Assembly (NCBI RefSeq): GCF_016802865.1
Contig: NZ_JAEVHM010000008.1
Coordinates: 1 to 64,000 of the forward strand
Source of the DNA: Micromonospora parastrephiae
GTDB taxonomy: Bacteria; Actinomycetota; Actinomycetes; Mycobacteriales; Micromonosporaceae
Length of the DNA stretch: 64,000 nucleotides
Direction of reading: 5' to 3'
Both the position numbers and the translations under genes were made by a program. Of this stretch, positions 45,323-55,013 are shown piece after piece; within the stretch, counting starts at the first letter, position 1, and each line of letters opens with the position of its first letter. The notes beneath the pieces were generated by a model. It saw only the letters and a program-made list of their open reading frames with translations. It had not been told where the DNA came from and made no database searches.

Positions 45323-46507
45323 ATGCCCGACCCCGTCCGCGAACTCTCCGCCGCCGACCTCGAAGCCGCCTGGGAGCTGGGGCGGTTCGCGTTCGGCTCC
45401 GACCCGCAACGACCTCCGCACGCCAGCGTCGAGGTGCCCGGGATGACCCGCTACGGCGCGTTCGACGACGCCGGTCGGCTCGTCGGCAAGGCCGTCGACC
45501 TGCACCACGAGCAGTGGTGGTCCGGGCGTGCGGTGCCGGCCGCCGACGTCGCCGGTGTGGCGGTCGCCCCCGAGGCCCGCGGTCGGGGCGTGGCCCGCGC
45601 CCTGCTCAACACGCTGCTGCGCGGCGCCCGCGAGCGCGGCGCCGCGGTCAGCGCGTTGTACCCGACCATCGCCGCCCCCTACCGCGCCTGCGGGTGGGAG
45701 GCCGGCGGTGTGCTGCGCACCGTCGACCTGGCCACCGCCGCGCTGCCCCGACACCGACCTGCCGCGCACCTGAGCGTGCGGGCCGGCACGCCTGCGGACC
45801 TACCCGCCGTCGCCGCCCTCTACGAACAGGTCACCCGGCACCGCAACGGCATGCTGACGCGCCGGGGCGAGCTGTTCGACTTCTTCGCCGCCGACGGCGG
45901 CCTGCCCGGCGACGGGCTCACCCTCGTCGAGCACGACGGCGACCTCGTGGGCTACGCCACCTGGCAGCGGGGCCGCGGATACGGCGCCGACTCCGTACTC
46001 ACCGTCGACGAGGCCCTGGCCACCACCTCCGAGGCCGCCCGGGAACTCGTCGGCGTGCTCGCCAGTTGGGCCAGCGTCGCGCCGACCCTGCGGCTGTGCC
46101 CCCTCGACGGTGACGCGGTCGGCGTCCACCTGCCGCTGGAGTCGGCCCGCGAACACGAGCGGGACCTGTGGATGCACCGGCCGGTGGACGTGGCCCGGGC
46201 GGTGAGCGCACGCGGTTGGCCGGCCCACGCTCGGGGCGTCGTCGACTTCAGCCTCACCGACCCGCTCGCCGAGTGGAACACCGGCACGTGGCGCTTGGCC
46301 GTGACCGACGGCGCCGCCGAGCTGACCCGGTTCGACGGTGAGGCGGACCTGCGGCTGAACGTCCGCGGCTTCGCGCTGCTGTACGCCGGGGCGGCCCGCG
46401 CCCGGTCGGTCGCCCAGGCGGGCCTGCTGCACGCCGCCGGTGTCGCGCCGGACGCCCTGGACCTGCTGGGCTCCGGAGGCCCGGCGCAACTGCTCGACTA
46501 CTTCTGA
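45323..46507 (+). CDS. Eis-family GNAT acetyltransferase
   Basis: A 394-residue protein with the Eis domain order: an N-terminal GNAT domain with VAVAPEARGRGVARALLNTL and LYPTIAAPYRACGWE, a middle domain, and a C-terminal SCP-like domain ending LLDYF, whose terminal Phe carboxylate serves as the general base in this family. It should acetylate amines, possibly drugs. It differs from the Eis-like protein at 17642-18943, so the window has two members. The start codon position is discussed with the TAGGGT box. Confidence 0.87.
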   Translation: MPDPVRELSAADLEAAWELGRFAFGSDPQRPPHASVEVPGMTRYGAFDDAGRLVGKAVDLHHEQWWSGRAVPAADVAGVAVAPEARGRGVARALLNTLLRGARERGAAVSALYPTIAAPYRACGWEAGGVLRTVDLATAALPRHRPAAHLSVRAGTPADLPAVAALYEQVTRHRNGMLTRRGELFDFFAADGGLPGDGLTLVEHDGDLVGYATWQRGRGYGADSVLTVDEALATTSEAARELVGVLASWASVAPTLRLCPLDGDAVGVHLPLESAREHERDLWMHRPVDVARAVSARGWPAHARGVVDFSLTDPLAEWNTGTWRLAVTDGAAELTRFDGEADLRLNVRGFALLYAGAARARSVAQAGLLHAAGVAPDALDLLGSGGPAQLLDYF

Positions 46508-46560
46508 GCGGCCGCGTGCCGCTCAGATCGTCGGGTACGGCGCCGAGCCGCCCGGTGATC

Positions 46561-46644
46561 GCATCCGGTCGGGCCGGCAGCGCCGAACGCGACCAGTTGA
46601 CCCGGCTGCTCACCCGGCCACTGGAACACCGCGCCCGGCGCTGA
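46561..46644 (+). pseudogene. Short relic resembling a MarR-family C-terminus
   Basis: A 27-codon tail reads AGSAERDQLTRLLTRPLEHR and then a stop, similar to the last helix of MarR regulators (SxxERDQLxxLL). Nothing upstream in this frame matches the rest of a MarR protein. It could be a leftover from a deletion or chance similarity. Confidence 0.25.
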
Positions 46645-46650
46645 GCGCCC

Positions 46651-47340
46651 TCAGCGGGCCTCGCGCAGCTCCGCCAGTCGCGCCTCGATCTCGGCCAGCT
46701 CGGCGCGCAGCTTCTCCGCCTGCTGCTCCGCCTCGGCCCGCTCGGTGCCGAGGATCTGCTCCACCGCCTCCTGCACACCGGGCACGTCGACCAGCGCCAC
46801 CATCTTCAACGCCTCCGCCGGCTTCACCACGTACGGCTTGGCCAGGGCCTTGCTGCCCTGCTGCGCGGCGACGGTCCACTCACCGTCGGCGTACGCCAGC
46901 GTCACCGTCAGACCCGCGGGCCCCTTGGGCTTGACAGCCTTGACCGGCCGCCGCGCCGGCGGCTTCTCGGTCTGCTCCACCTTCGGCTCCTCCTGTCGCT
47001 GCGCGGGAACCCGCGGCGTGTCCAACACGAACTCCGGCACCGCCACCGCCGGCGGCGCCTGCGGCTCCGGCTCCGGTTTCGGCTCCACCACCCGGCGGCC
47101 CGCGCCCTTGGGCGCCACCGCCAGATCGGCCGGGGAGAACGGCAACTCGTCGCGGCCGAACCGCACCACCACGAACTCGTCGGACACCTCGGGATCGGTC
47201 AGCTCGACCACCTGGCCGACCTGACCGGCGATCTGCCCCGCCGACGCGGTGAACACCACCCGCGGCTTACGCCCGGCCGCCAACGCCTCCCGGATGCTCT
47301 GCACCTCGTCAGTGGACAAACCCTGGCCGGCATCCATCAC
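46651..47340 (-). CDS. DUF6319-like hypothetical protein
   Basis: 229 residues in three parts. The first is GRKPRVVFTASAGQIAGQVG through EFVVVRFGRDELPFSPADL, conserved in actinobacteria and resembling DUF6319. A proline/lysine-rich linker follows (PKPEPEPQAPP). The third is a C-terminal part with AYADGEWTVAAQQGSKALAK and a long helix rich in Glu/Ala/Leu that probably forms a coiled coil. The function is unknown; the linker and coiled coil suggest a scaffold or nucleoid/ribosome-associated role, but this is a guess. Confidence 0.75.
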   Translation of the reverse strand: MMDAGQGLSTDEVQSIREALAAGRKPRVVFTASAGQIAGQVGQVVELTDPEVSDEFVVVRFGRDELPFSPADLAVAPKGAGRRVVEPKPEPEPQAPPAVAVPEFVLDTPRVPAQRQEEPKVEQTEKPPARRPVKAVKPKGPAGLTVTLAYADGEWTVAAQQGSKALAKPYVVKPAEALKMVALVDVPGVQEAVEQILGTERAEAEQQAEKLRAELAEIEARLAELREAR

Positions 47341-47410
47341 AACCCTCTTCCGTACACCTGTTTGATTGCTGTCTTGATACCAGCCCGCTGCGACACCCGC
47401 CGCACGGGGC

Positions 47411-47872
47411 TCAACCGCCCAACGCCCGCAGCGCCCGGTCCGCGTGGTCGTTCATGCTGACCTCGCTGTGGATCACCTCGATGATCCGCCGGTCGGTACC
47501 GATCACGAACGTCATCCGCTTCATGCTCAACGGCCCCAACGGCAGCCGCCGCCTGACCCCCAGCTGCTGCGCCACCCTGCCGTCCACATCCGACAGCAGC
47601 GGATAGTCGAAGCCGTGCAGCCGGGAGAACTCCGCCTGCTTCGCCACCGGATCGCGGCTGATGCCCACCCGCGAGGCGCCCAGCGCCGCGAACTCCGCCG
47701 CGAGGTCCCGGAAGTGGCAGCTCTCCGCCGTGCAGCCCCGGGTCATCGCCGCCGGGTAGAAGAACAGCGCCACCGGACCGGTCGCCAGGAACTCCGACAG
47801 CCGTCGCGGCGTGCCCGTCTCGTCCGGCAGCTCGAAATCCTCCACCACGTCGCCGACACCCACACCCGCCAC
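47411..47872 (-). CDS. BCP/thioredoxin-type peroxiredoxin
   Basis: A 153-residue peroxiredoxin of the BCP group: DFELPDETGTPRRLSEFL, then VALFFYPAAMTRGCTAESC, with the peroxidatic Cys and a resolving Cys five residues later, and ISRDPVAKQAEF. It should reduce peroxides with electrons from thioredoxin or mycoredoxin. The usual TxxC active site is MTRGC, with Thr conserved. Confidence 0.9.
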   Translation of the reverse strand: MAGVGVGDVVEDFELPDETGTPRRLSEFLATGPVALFFYPAAMTRGCTAESCHFRDLAAEFAALGASRVGISRDPVAKQAEFSRLHGFDYPLLSDVDGRVAQQLGVRRRLPLGPLSMKRMTFVIGTDRRIIEVIHSEVSMNDHADRALRALGG

Positions 47873-47917
47873 CGCGCACCTCCGTTGTCCGACCGAACGC
47901 GCGGTGAGCGTAAGCGA

Positions 47918-48252
47918 TCACACCCAGAGCGTCGTCACCTCGTCCGCCACCACCGCTGCCTGCGCCCGTCCGGCCCGCGCCGCCGCGTCACGGGTGCGGC
48001 CACCGGCCCACACCAGCCGCGCCACCGCCACGAACCCAGCCGCGCCGCCACCTCACCCGTCGGCGGCGCCAACTGCTCCTCGTACAGCTGCTCCAGCGGC
48101 ACCCCGGAACGCACCTGCGCGCCGACCACCGAACCCGCCGACGTGCCGACCACCAGGTCGGCCTCGGTGACCGCCGCGCCCCGCTCGGCCAACCCCGCCA
48201 GCAGCCCCAACTCCCACGCCACGCCGGTCACGCCACCACCGCCGAGCACCAA
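47918..48252 (-). pseudogene. Truncated patatin-like phospholipase
   Basis: The frame starts VLGGGGVTGVAWELGLLAGL (oxyanion-hole GGGG) and contains VVGTSAGSVVGAQ, the nucleophile elbow with Ser. The frame breaks near 48033-48038; the other frame continues FVAVARLVWAGGRTRDA to a stop at 47918. The remaining two thirds of a patatin, including the catalytic Asp in DGG, are absent, so the gene ends after about 110 codons against about 280 usual. No good start codon or ribosome site precedes VLGGGG. Confidence 0.7.
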
Positions 48253-48352
48253 CGCCCGCTGCGTGTGACCCTCCTCTCGACGACTGGTCCGCGCCGGTCA
48301 CGGTAGCGTCGGCGGGACCGTTGCGCAGCCGTCAGAAATCCCGGGAGGCACC

Positions 48353-49081
48353 GTGGCACCCGTCACCGTCATCACCGGCGGTGGCCGCGGCATCGGCGCG
48401 GCCACCGCCCGCCGTCTCGCCCAGGCCGGTCACCACATCGCCCTGTGTTACCGCCGTGACCACGCCGCCGCGGACGCCGTCCTGGCCGATCTGCGGGCGG
48501 CCGGCGGGCAGGCCATCGCGGTACGCGCCGACACCACCGATCCCGACCAGGTCGCCGCGCTGTTCGACGCCGCCGCGCGCCTCGGTCCGCTCACCGGCCT
48601 GGTCAACAACGCCGGCGTCACCAGCCTCATCGGGCCCTTCACCGAGCTGCGCGTCGAGGACCTGCGCCGGGTCGTCGACGTCAACCTCGTCGGCTACGTC
48701 CTCTGCGCCCAGCAGGCCGCCCGCCGGTTGACCGACGGCGGCGCTATCGTCAACGTCTCGTCGGCCGCCGCGACCCTCGGCAGCCCGGGGGAGTACGTGC
48801 ACTACGCCGCGGTGAAGGCGGCCACCGACACGCTCACCGTGGGTCTGGCCAAGGAACTCGCCCCGAGGGGCATCCGGGTCAACGCCGTCGCGCCCGGCAT
48901 CGTGCGCACCGACATCCACGCCGACTCAGGCGTACCCGACCGTGCCGACACCGCGGTCGGCCGCATCCCGCTGGGCCGCGCCGGGGAACCCGACGAGATC
49001 GCCGCCGCCATAGCCTGGCTGCTCAGCCCGGACGCCTCGTACGCCACCGGCACGGTGCTGCGCGTCTCCGGTGGCCTGTGA
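48353..49081 (+). CDS. Short-chain dehydrogenase/reductase (FabG-like)
   Basis: A 242-residue classical SDR with TVITGGGRGIGAATARRLAQ, NNAGVTS, a catalytic Ser in VNVSSAAATLG and YAAVKAAT (Tyr and Lys). KELAPRGIRVNAVAPGIVRT and the C-terminal VLRVSGGL are typical. It is probably an NADP-dependent 3-ketoacyl reductase or other small-molecule reductase. The stop codon is contained in a bidirectional hairpin. Confidence 0.9.
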   Translation: MAPVTVITGGGRGIGAATARRLAQAGHHIALCYRRDHAAADAVLADLRAAGGQAIAVRADTTDPDQVAALFDAAARLGPLTGLVNNAGVTSLIGPFTELRVEDLRRVVDVNLVGYVLCAQQAARRLTDGGAIVNVSSAAATLGSPGEYVHYAAVKAATDTLTVGLAKELAPRGIRVNAVAPGIVRTDIHADSGVPDRADTAVGRIPLGRAGEPDEIAAAIAWLLSPDASYATGTVLRVSGGL

Positions 49082-49108
49082 GCCGGGGCGCCGCGCGCCC
49101 CGGCTCAC
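49078..49108. terminator. Bidirectional terminator hairpin
   Basis: GTGAGCCGGGGCGC (49078-49091) and its exact complement (49095-49108) form a 14-base-pair stem with a 3-base loop. It overlaps the SDR stop codon and ends four bases before the convergent small gene, so it can stop transcription from both sides. Confidence 0.75.
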
Positions 49109-49112
49109 CTCC

Positions 49113-49238
49113 TCAGTGCGTGAACAGTTTCGCCGCCGTGATCAGCGTCTGCACCACCCCGTAGCCCAGCAGCGCCGCCACCACCAGCCAGGAAATCCAC
49201 AACCGGGCGTGCTGCCCGTGTCGGCTGTCGTCACTCAT
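49113..49238 (-). CDS. Small single-helix protein of an MFS transporter
   Basis: A 41-residue peptide starting at ATG 49238, with a basic/polar head (SDDSRHGQHARL), one transmembrane helix (WISWLVVAALLGYGVVQTLI) and a short tail. The size and the WxxxxxxLxYGVxxTL pattern match the MFS transporter small subunit found next to OFA-type transporters. It overlaps the transporter stop codon (ATGA), so the two are co-translated. The role may be to stabilise the transporter. Confidence 0.75.
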   Translation of the reverse strand: MSDDSRHGQHARLWISWLVVAALLGYGVVQTLITAAKLFTH

Positions 49239-50646
49239 CGCGTGCCACTCCTCTCCGCGGTCCTGCCCTCGTCCACGTTTCCCTGCGCCGACGGTTCGTG
49301 GTAGCGCTGCGGCACCGGGCGCACCAGCAGGTTCGCCACGAAGCCCACGGCCAGCAGGCCGACCATGGTGAACAACGCCGGCCGGTACGCCGCCGCCGTC
49401 AACGTGCCCGGCTTGCCCTGCGCGTCGAGGAACCCGTTGACGATCAACGGCCCGGCGATTCCCGCCGCCGACCAGGCGGTCAGCAGCCGTCCGTGGATCG
49501 CGCCCACCTGGTACGTGCCGAACAGGTCCCGCAGGTACGCCGGCACGGTGGCGAATCCGCCGCCGTAGAACGAGAGGATCACACAGGCCAGCAGCACGAA
49601 CAGCGCCGTCGCGGTCTGCCCGACGAGCGCCAGCAGCACGTACAGCACCATGCCGACACCCAGATACACCATGTAGATCGGACGACGCCCGATCAGGTCC
49701 GACGTGGACGACCACACGAACCGACCTGCCATGTTGAACAGCGACAGCAGGCCCACGAACCCGCCGGCCGCCGCCACCGACACCGCCGACGTGCCGTTGT
49801 CCCGGAAGAAGTCCTGGATCATCGGGCTGGCCTGTTCCAGGATGCCGATGCCCGCGGTCACGTTGCAGAACAGCACCACCCACAGCAGCCAGAACGAGCG
49901 GGTCTTCACCGCGTTGGCCGCCGACACGTTCGCCGTGGTGACCAGTGGTTTCGCCGCCACACTCGCCGGGTCGAAGCCCGCCGGACGCCAGCCGTCGGCC
50001 GGCACCCGCACGTTCGCCACCCCGAACATCATGATCACGAAGTAGCCCAGGCCGAGCGTCACGAACAACCACACCAGCGCGCTGCCCGACGCCGTGGAGG
50101 CCCCGTTGGACGGGTCGTAGGCGGGGTCGTAGAACGACAACAGCTGCCGCGACAGGGGAGAGGCCACCATCGCCCCACCTCCGAAACCCATGATCGCCAG
50201 ACCGGTGGCGAGACCCGGCCGATCCGGGAACACTTGATCAGCGTGGAGACGGGGGAGATGTACCCGATTCCCAGGCCGATGCCGCCGAGCAGCCCGTAGC
50301 CCAGGTACAGCAGCCACAGCTGCTTCGTGGCGATGCCCAGCGACCCCACCAGGAAGCCCGCCGCCCAGAAGCAGGCGGAGACGAACATGGCCTTGCGCGG
50401 CCCGTTCGCCTCCACCCAGGTCCCGGCGACCGCGGCCGACAGGCCGAGCATCACGATCGCGATGCTGAAGATGACCCCGATCGCGGTCTGACCGGTGTCG
50501 AAGTGGGCGATCAGCGAGTTCTTGTAGACGCTGGTCGCGTAGACCTGACCGATGCAGAGATGGATGGCCAACGCCGCCGGGGGGATCAGCCACCGGCTGT
50601 AGCCGGGTGGCGCGACGGTGTGCCGACGGTCGAGTGCGGAAAGCAT
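49235..50646 (-). pseudogene. OFA-type MFS transporter (oxalate/formate-like), frameshifted
   Basis: The N-terminal part (SRWLIPPAALAIHLCIGQVY, then GQTAIGVIFSIAIVMLGLSA) and the C-terminal part (FPDRPGLATGLAIMGFGGGA through RYHEPSAQG) together form a complete 12-helix OFA transporter of about 470 residues. One base is missing near 50231, within AAGTGTTCC, where AAG TGG TTC is expected. The family exchanges oxalate, formate or similar acids. A 41-residue partner gene overlaps its stop. GAGAGGAAG precedes the ATG. Confidence 0.88.
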
Positions 50647-50793
50647 GCGCTGCTTCCTCTCGGAGCGGGCGGGAAACGTTGGTGACAACGTGCCCACACC
50701 GCGCCCGAGCGGCAAACCTCACCGTCGCCGGACGGTCGCTGCGGTGAGCTGAGCGGTCACTCAGCCGCCGGTGGTCGACCCACTGCTCACCGG

Positions 50794-50833
50794 CGACATG
50801 GGGGTGTCCCTGGCGCGGGACACCCCCATGTCG
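50794..50833. terminator. Perfect 17-bp hairpin between two minus-strand genes
   Basis: CGACATGGGGGTGTCCC and its exact complement flank a six-base loop. The hairpin lies 41 bases past the stop of the acetyltransferase gene and upstream of the OFA transporter, so it probably ends the acetyltransferase transcript. No T-tract is present. Confidence 0.65.
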
Positions 50834-50874
50834 GTGATCCGGAGTCGATCACGCATCGGGCCGGCCGTGATTTC

Positions 50875-51726
50875 CTAGACGGCCGGCTGCTGCGCCCGCC
50901 AGACCCAGTTGCGCCGCTCGTACAACGGTGTGAGGCCCAGCCGGCGCATGTTGTTCAGCGACGGGTTGGACGACCCCGGCTCGGGTCGTCCCGTCTCGGC
51001 GGTGACCCACCGGCAGCCGGCCGCCGCGGCGGCGGCCGCCCTGGCCGCCAACAGGGCCGACTGCGCACCCCGACCCCGATGCGTCGGCAGGGTCGCGGCG
51101 GTGTTGAGCGAACCGACCGCGCCGTGCAGGAACAGGTTGGCGGCGGCCACCATCTGCGTGCCGTCCCAGGCGGCGAAGGGGCGAAAGCCCGGATCGCGCA
51201 CGCTCGCGGCGACCATCGGCGCCAGGTGTTCCTCGGGCATCCCGAAGCAGCGCAGCACCACCGAGGCCCACTCGTCCACCAGGTGGTCCGGGACCGGCCC
51301 GACCCGCAGGTCCGTGCGGCCCGGCCGCAGCGCCGCGATCTCGCCGGCGAGCTTCACCCAGACGCTCCCCGCGCTGATGTTCTCCCGCGCGCAGATGTCG
51401 TCCCAGTCCGCCGGCAACCGGTCCGGAGCGATCTGGATGACAGCTGCCGGAGTGCCCTCGGCGCGGTAGAGGTCGCACACCCGGGCGATCAGGTCGCCGC
51501 TGACCGGCTCGTCGAAGCCGAACCCGAGCGCCTTGCTCCAGTACCCGGTCGGGTCGTGCCGCATCGACAGCACCACCCCGCCGCCCATCCGGGCGGTCCG
51601 GATCCCGAGCGCCTCCCGGACGTCGGCCGGCGCCCCCGACTCGTACCGGAACATGAACTCGGCCTCGGCCAGCTCGGCGAGCGCGCGTAGCGTGTCCTGG
51701 TCCTGGTCCTGATGATCAGCTGTCAC
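50875..51726 (-). CDS. GNAT acetyltransferase with N-terminal extension
   Basis: A 283-residue protein. The C-terminal half (about 140-283) is a GNAT domain with TLPTHRGRGAQSALLAARAA for acetyl-CoA and SLNNMRRLGLTPLYER, while the N-terminal half resembles a second, degenerate GNAT-like fold (SKALGFGFDEPVSGDLIARV). The substrate is unknown. It lies 51 bases from the zwf stop and on the same strand. Confidence 0.83.
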   Translation of the reverse strand: MTADHQDQDQDTLRALAELAEAEFMFRYESGAPADVREALGIRTARMGGGVVLSMRHDPTGYWSKALGFGFDEPVSGDLIARVCDLYRAEGTPAAVIQIAPDRLPADWDDICARENISAGSVWVKLAGEIAALRPGRTDLRVGPVPDHLVDEWASVVLRCFGMPEEHLAPMVAASVRDPGFRPFAAWDGTQMVAAANLFLHGAVGSLNTAATLPTHRGRGAQSALLAARAAAAAAAGCRWVTAETGRPEPGSSNPSLNNMRRLGLTPLYERRNWVWRAQQPAV

Positions 51727-51777
51727 TCGGCCCAGCCTGCCACGATGCCGGCGCTGCCGGCACCGTGAGCAGCACCA

Positions 51778-53157
51778 CTACCGCAGGTCCGGGGTGTGCC
51801 AGCCGCCGGCCAACGCGTCGGCGTCCGCCGGACCCCAGGTGCCCTTGTCGTACGACTGGACCTCGGCCGCCAGATCCAGGATCGGCCCGACGATGCGCCA
51901 CTCCTGCTCGATCGTCTCCGCGCGCGCGAACCGCAGATGCTGCCCGTCCATCGCGTCGTCGAGCAGCCGCTCGTACGCCTCCTGACGGCGACCGAACGCC
52001 GCGCCGAAGTCGACCGACAGGTCCACCGGCCGGCTGGTCACCTCGGCGCCCGGGCTCTTGGCCTGGATGGACATCGTGATGCCGTCGCCGCGACCGAGCC
52101 GGAACCGCAGCAGGTTCGCGGGCGCCTGGGCCCCGTTCTCGGCCGGGATGAGCGAGCGCTGCGGCTGCTTGAACTCGACCACCACCTCGGTCGCCGTCCC
52201 TGGCAGGGACTTGCCGGTGCGCAGGTAGAACGGCACACCCGCCCAGCGGGGGGAGTTGACCGTCAACCGGGTGGCCACGAACGTCTCCGTGTTCGAGTCC
52301 GGCGCGACGCCCGGCTCGTCGCGGTAACCCGCGTACTGCCCCCGCACCGTGGAGTCCGGCGACAGGGGCTCGATCTGCCGCAGCACCGCGCTCTCCGCCT
52401 CGCGGAAGGCGTCGATGTCGTCGGCGGCCGGCGCGTCCATCGCGATCAGGGCGACGACCTGCAGGATGTGGTTCTGCAGCACGTCGCGGGTGGCGCCCAC
52501 CCGGTCGTAGAAGCCGGCCCGGCCCTGGGTGCCGAAGCCCTCGGCGAGCGTGACCTGGATGTTGTCGATGTGCTCGCTGTTCCACAACGGCTCGAACAAC
52601 CGGTTCGCGAACCGGAAGGCGTAGAGGCCCTCGACGGCTTCCTTGCCGAGGTAGTGGTCGATGCGGAACACACGCCGCGGGTCGAACGCCGCGCGCAGCG
52701 TACGGTCCAGCTCGCGCGACGACGTCAGGTCACGCCCGAACGGCTTCTCCACGATCACCCGGCCCCGCTCGGCCAGTCCGGCCGCCGCCAGGCCGTCGAC
52801 GACGGCGCCGAACACCGCCGGCGGGATCGCCAGGTAGAAGATCGGTCGTTCGGCGTCGCGCAGACGCTCCGCGAGCCGTTGGTACGTGAACGGGTCGGCG
52901 TAGTCGCCGGAGATCATCGACAGGTTGCGCGCCAGGGCGTCGAACGCCTCGTCGTCGACCTCGGCGTTCGCCTCGCTGACCGACTTGCGGGCGGTGGAGA
53001 CCAGTTGTTGATCATCCCAGGGGGAGCGGGCCACGCCGATCACCGGCACGTCGAGGCGACCGCGTCGGGTCAGCTCGTACAGCGCCGGGAACAGCTTCTT
53101 CGATACGAGGTCTCCCGTGACGCCGAACAGCACTACCGCGTCAGAGCGCATGGGCAT
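51778..53157 (-). CDS. zwf: Glucose-6-phosphate 1-dehydrogenase
   Basis: A 459-residue dehydrogenase with GVTGDLVSKKLFPALYELTR (coenzyme motif), EKPFGRDL and the active-site RIDHYLGKE. It oxidises glucose-6-phosphate to 6-phosphogluconolactone, making NADPH for the oxidative pentose phosphate pathway. It is a bit shorter than the common zwf of about 510 residues and stands alone, without tal, tkt or opcA, so it is probably a second zwf-like copy. Confidence 0.93.
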   Translation of the reverse strand: MPMRSDAVVLFGVTGDLVSKKLFPALYELTRRGRLDVPVIGVARSPWDDQQLVSTARKSVSEANAEVDDEAFDALARNLSMISGDYADPFTYQRLAERLRDAERPIFYLAIPPAVFGAVVDGLAAAGLAERGRVIVEKPFGRDLTSSRELDRTLRAAFDPRRVFRIDHYLGKEAVEGLYAFRFANRLFEPLWNSEHIDNIQVTLAEGFGTQGRAGFYDRVGATRDVLQNHILQVVALIAMDAPAADDIDAFREAESAVLRQIEPLSPDSTVRGQYAGYRDEPGVAPDSNTETFVATRLTVNSPRWAGVPFYLRTGKSLPGTATEVVVEFKQPQRSLIPAENGAQAPANLLRFRLGRGDGITMSIQAKSPGAEVTSRPVDLSVDFGAAFGRRQEAYERLLDDAMDGQHLRFARAETIEQEWRIVGPILDLAAEVQSYDKGTWGPADADALAGGWHTPDLR

Positions 53158-53373
53158 GGCACTTCCATCCGATCATCTGAACTGATCTTCCAACCGGTGA
53201 ACGGCGCTGCCCACCTGCGAATTCCCCTGCTGTGCCGCCGTGAGCACGGCGACAGACCGCACCAGCGTCGCACCCGGACCATTGATTAGGAAGGTTTACA
53301 GTCCAAGCGCGCCACGGGTAGCGTGCGAGTCGGATCGACGAACACCGATCATAACGAACGCCTGGAGGTATCC

Positions 53374-54968
53374 GTGCGTCGCCGACACACCACGACGCGG
53401 CTGATGGTCACCGCCGCACTCGCACTGCCCCTCACCCTCACCGCAGCCCCGGCCGTCGCCGCGCCCACCACCCCGGCCCGACACCTGACCGACGTGATCC
53501 CCGCACCCGTCGACACCCGCCCCGACCCCCGGGCCGCGTTCCGGATCAGCCCCCTGACCGTCATCCGCACCACACCCGGCTCCACCGACGCCCGCCAGGT
53601 GGGCCGTCAACTCGCCGAGACACTGCGCCCCGCCACCGGCTACCCCCTGCCGGTCCTACCCGTGCCCTCCACACCACTGCCCGAGATCGCCCTCCTGCTC
53701 GGGGGAGCGGACCACCGCATCGGCCAGGAGGGCTACCAACTCGACGTCACCCGCCAGCGCGTCACGATCCGCGCCAACACCCCCGCCGGACTGTTCGCCG
53801 GCACACAGACCCTGCGCCAACTCCTACCCGCCGACATCGAGGCGCCCAACCGGCGACGAACCACCTGGACCATCCCCGGCGGACGCATCGTCGACTACCC
53901 GCGCTTCGCCTACCGCGGCGCCATGCTCGACCTCGCACGGCACTTCCACACCGTCGACGAGATCACCGCCTACGTGGACCTCATCAGCCAGTACAAAATC
54001 AACTACCTGCACCTGCACCTGACCGACGACCAGGGCTGGCGCATCCAGATCGACTCCTGGCCCCGACTCACCACCGTCGGCGGCGGCCCCGGCACCGGAG
54101 TCGACGGCGTCGGCCCCGGATACCTCACCAAGGCCGACTACAAGGCCGTCGTCGCCTACGCGGCCGCACGACACATCACCATCGTCCCCGAGATCGACAT
54201 GCCCGGCCACACCAACGCCGCCCAGTCGACCTACCCCGAACTCAACTGCGACGGTGTCCCGCCGCCCCCACGCACCGACACCGCCGTCGGCTACAGCTCC
54301 CTCTGCATCAACGACGACCTGACCTACCGCTTCGTCGAGGACGTCATCCGCGAACTCGCCGCCATCACACCCGGACCCTTCCTGCACATCGGCGGCGACG
54401 AAGCCCACGCCACCACCGACGAGGACTACCGCACCTTCATGAACCGCGTCCTGCCCCTCGTCACCAAGTACGGCAAACGCGCCTCGGGCTGGAACGAGGT
54501 CACACAGGTCGATCCACCCGCCGACGTGGTCGCACAGTTCTGGGGCACCGGCACCACCAACGCCGACCTGGCCGACGCCGCCGCCCGAGGCACCAAGGTC
54601 ATCATGTCGCCGGCCAACAAGTCCTACCTGGACATGAAGTACGACGCCAACACGCCCCTCGGGCTGCGCTGGGCCGGCCTGATCGAGGTTTCCGACGCGT
54701 ACGGCTGGGACCCCGCCACCCGCGTCAGCGCGTCGGCGAGAACGCGATCCTCGGCGTCGAGGCACCCCTGTGGTCCGAAACCCTGCGAACCCTCGACGAC
54801 ATCGAGTACATGGCCTTCCCACGCCTGCCCGCGATCGCCGAGCTCGGCTGGTCGACGGCGGCCAGCCACGACTGGGAATCGTTCCGGACCCGACTGGGGG
54901 AGCAGGCACCCCGCTGGCGCCTGCAGCAGGTCAACTTCTACCCGTCGCCCCAGGTGCCCTGGAGCTGA
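53374..54968 (+). pseudogene. Secreted GH20 beta-N-acetylhexosaminidase, frameshifted
   Basis: Signal peptide (MRRRHTTTRLMVTAALALPL, then AVAAP), a GH20b-like N-terminal domain, and the catalytic barrel with DLARHFHTVDEITAYVDLIS and HIGGDEAH, which holds the catalytic Asp-Glu pair. One base is missing near 54728-54731. Past that point the correct frame reads VGENAILGVEAPLWSETLRT and ends PSPQVPWS at 54968. Joined it would be about 530 residues and would cleave GlcNAc from chitin or murein. The GTG start follows TGGAGG. Confidence 0.87.
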
Positions 54969-54975
54969 GCCGGTC

Positions 54976-55006
54976 GGGGGCACCGGCCGCCGCGGCCGGT
55001 GCCCCC
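54976..55006. terminator. Bidirectional terminator hairpin
   Basis: GGGGGCACCGGCC (54976-54988) and its exact complement (54994-55006) around a five-base loop. It lies between the convergent hexosaminidase and lipoprotein genes, eight bases from each stop. Confidence 0.75.
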
Positions 55007-55013
55007 GCGTCGC

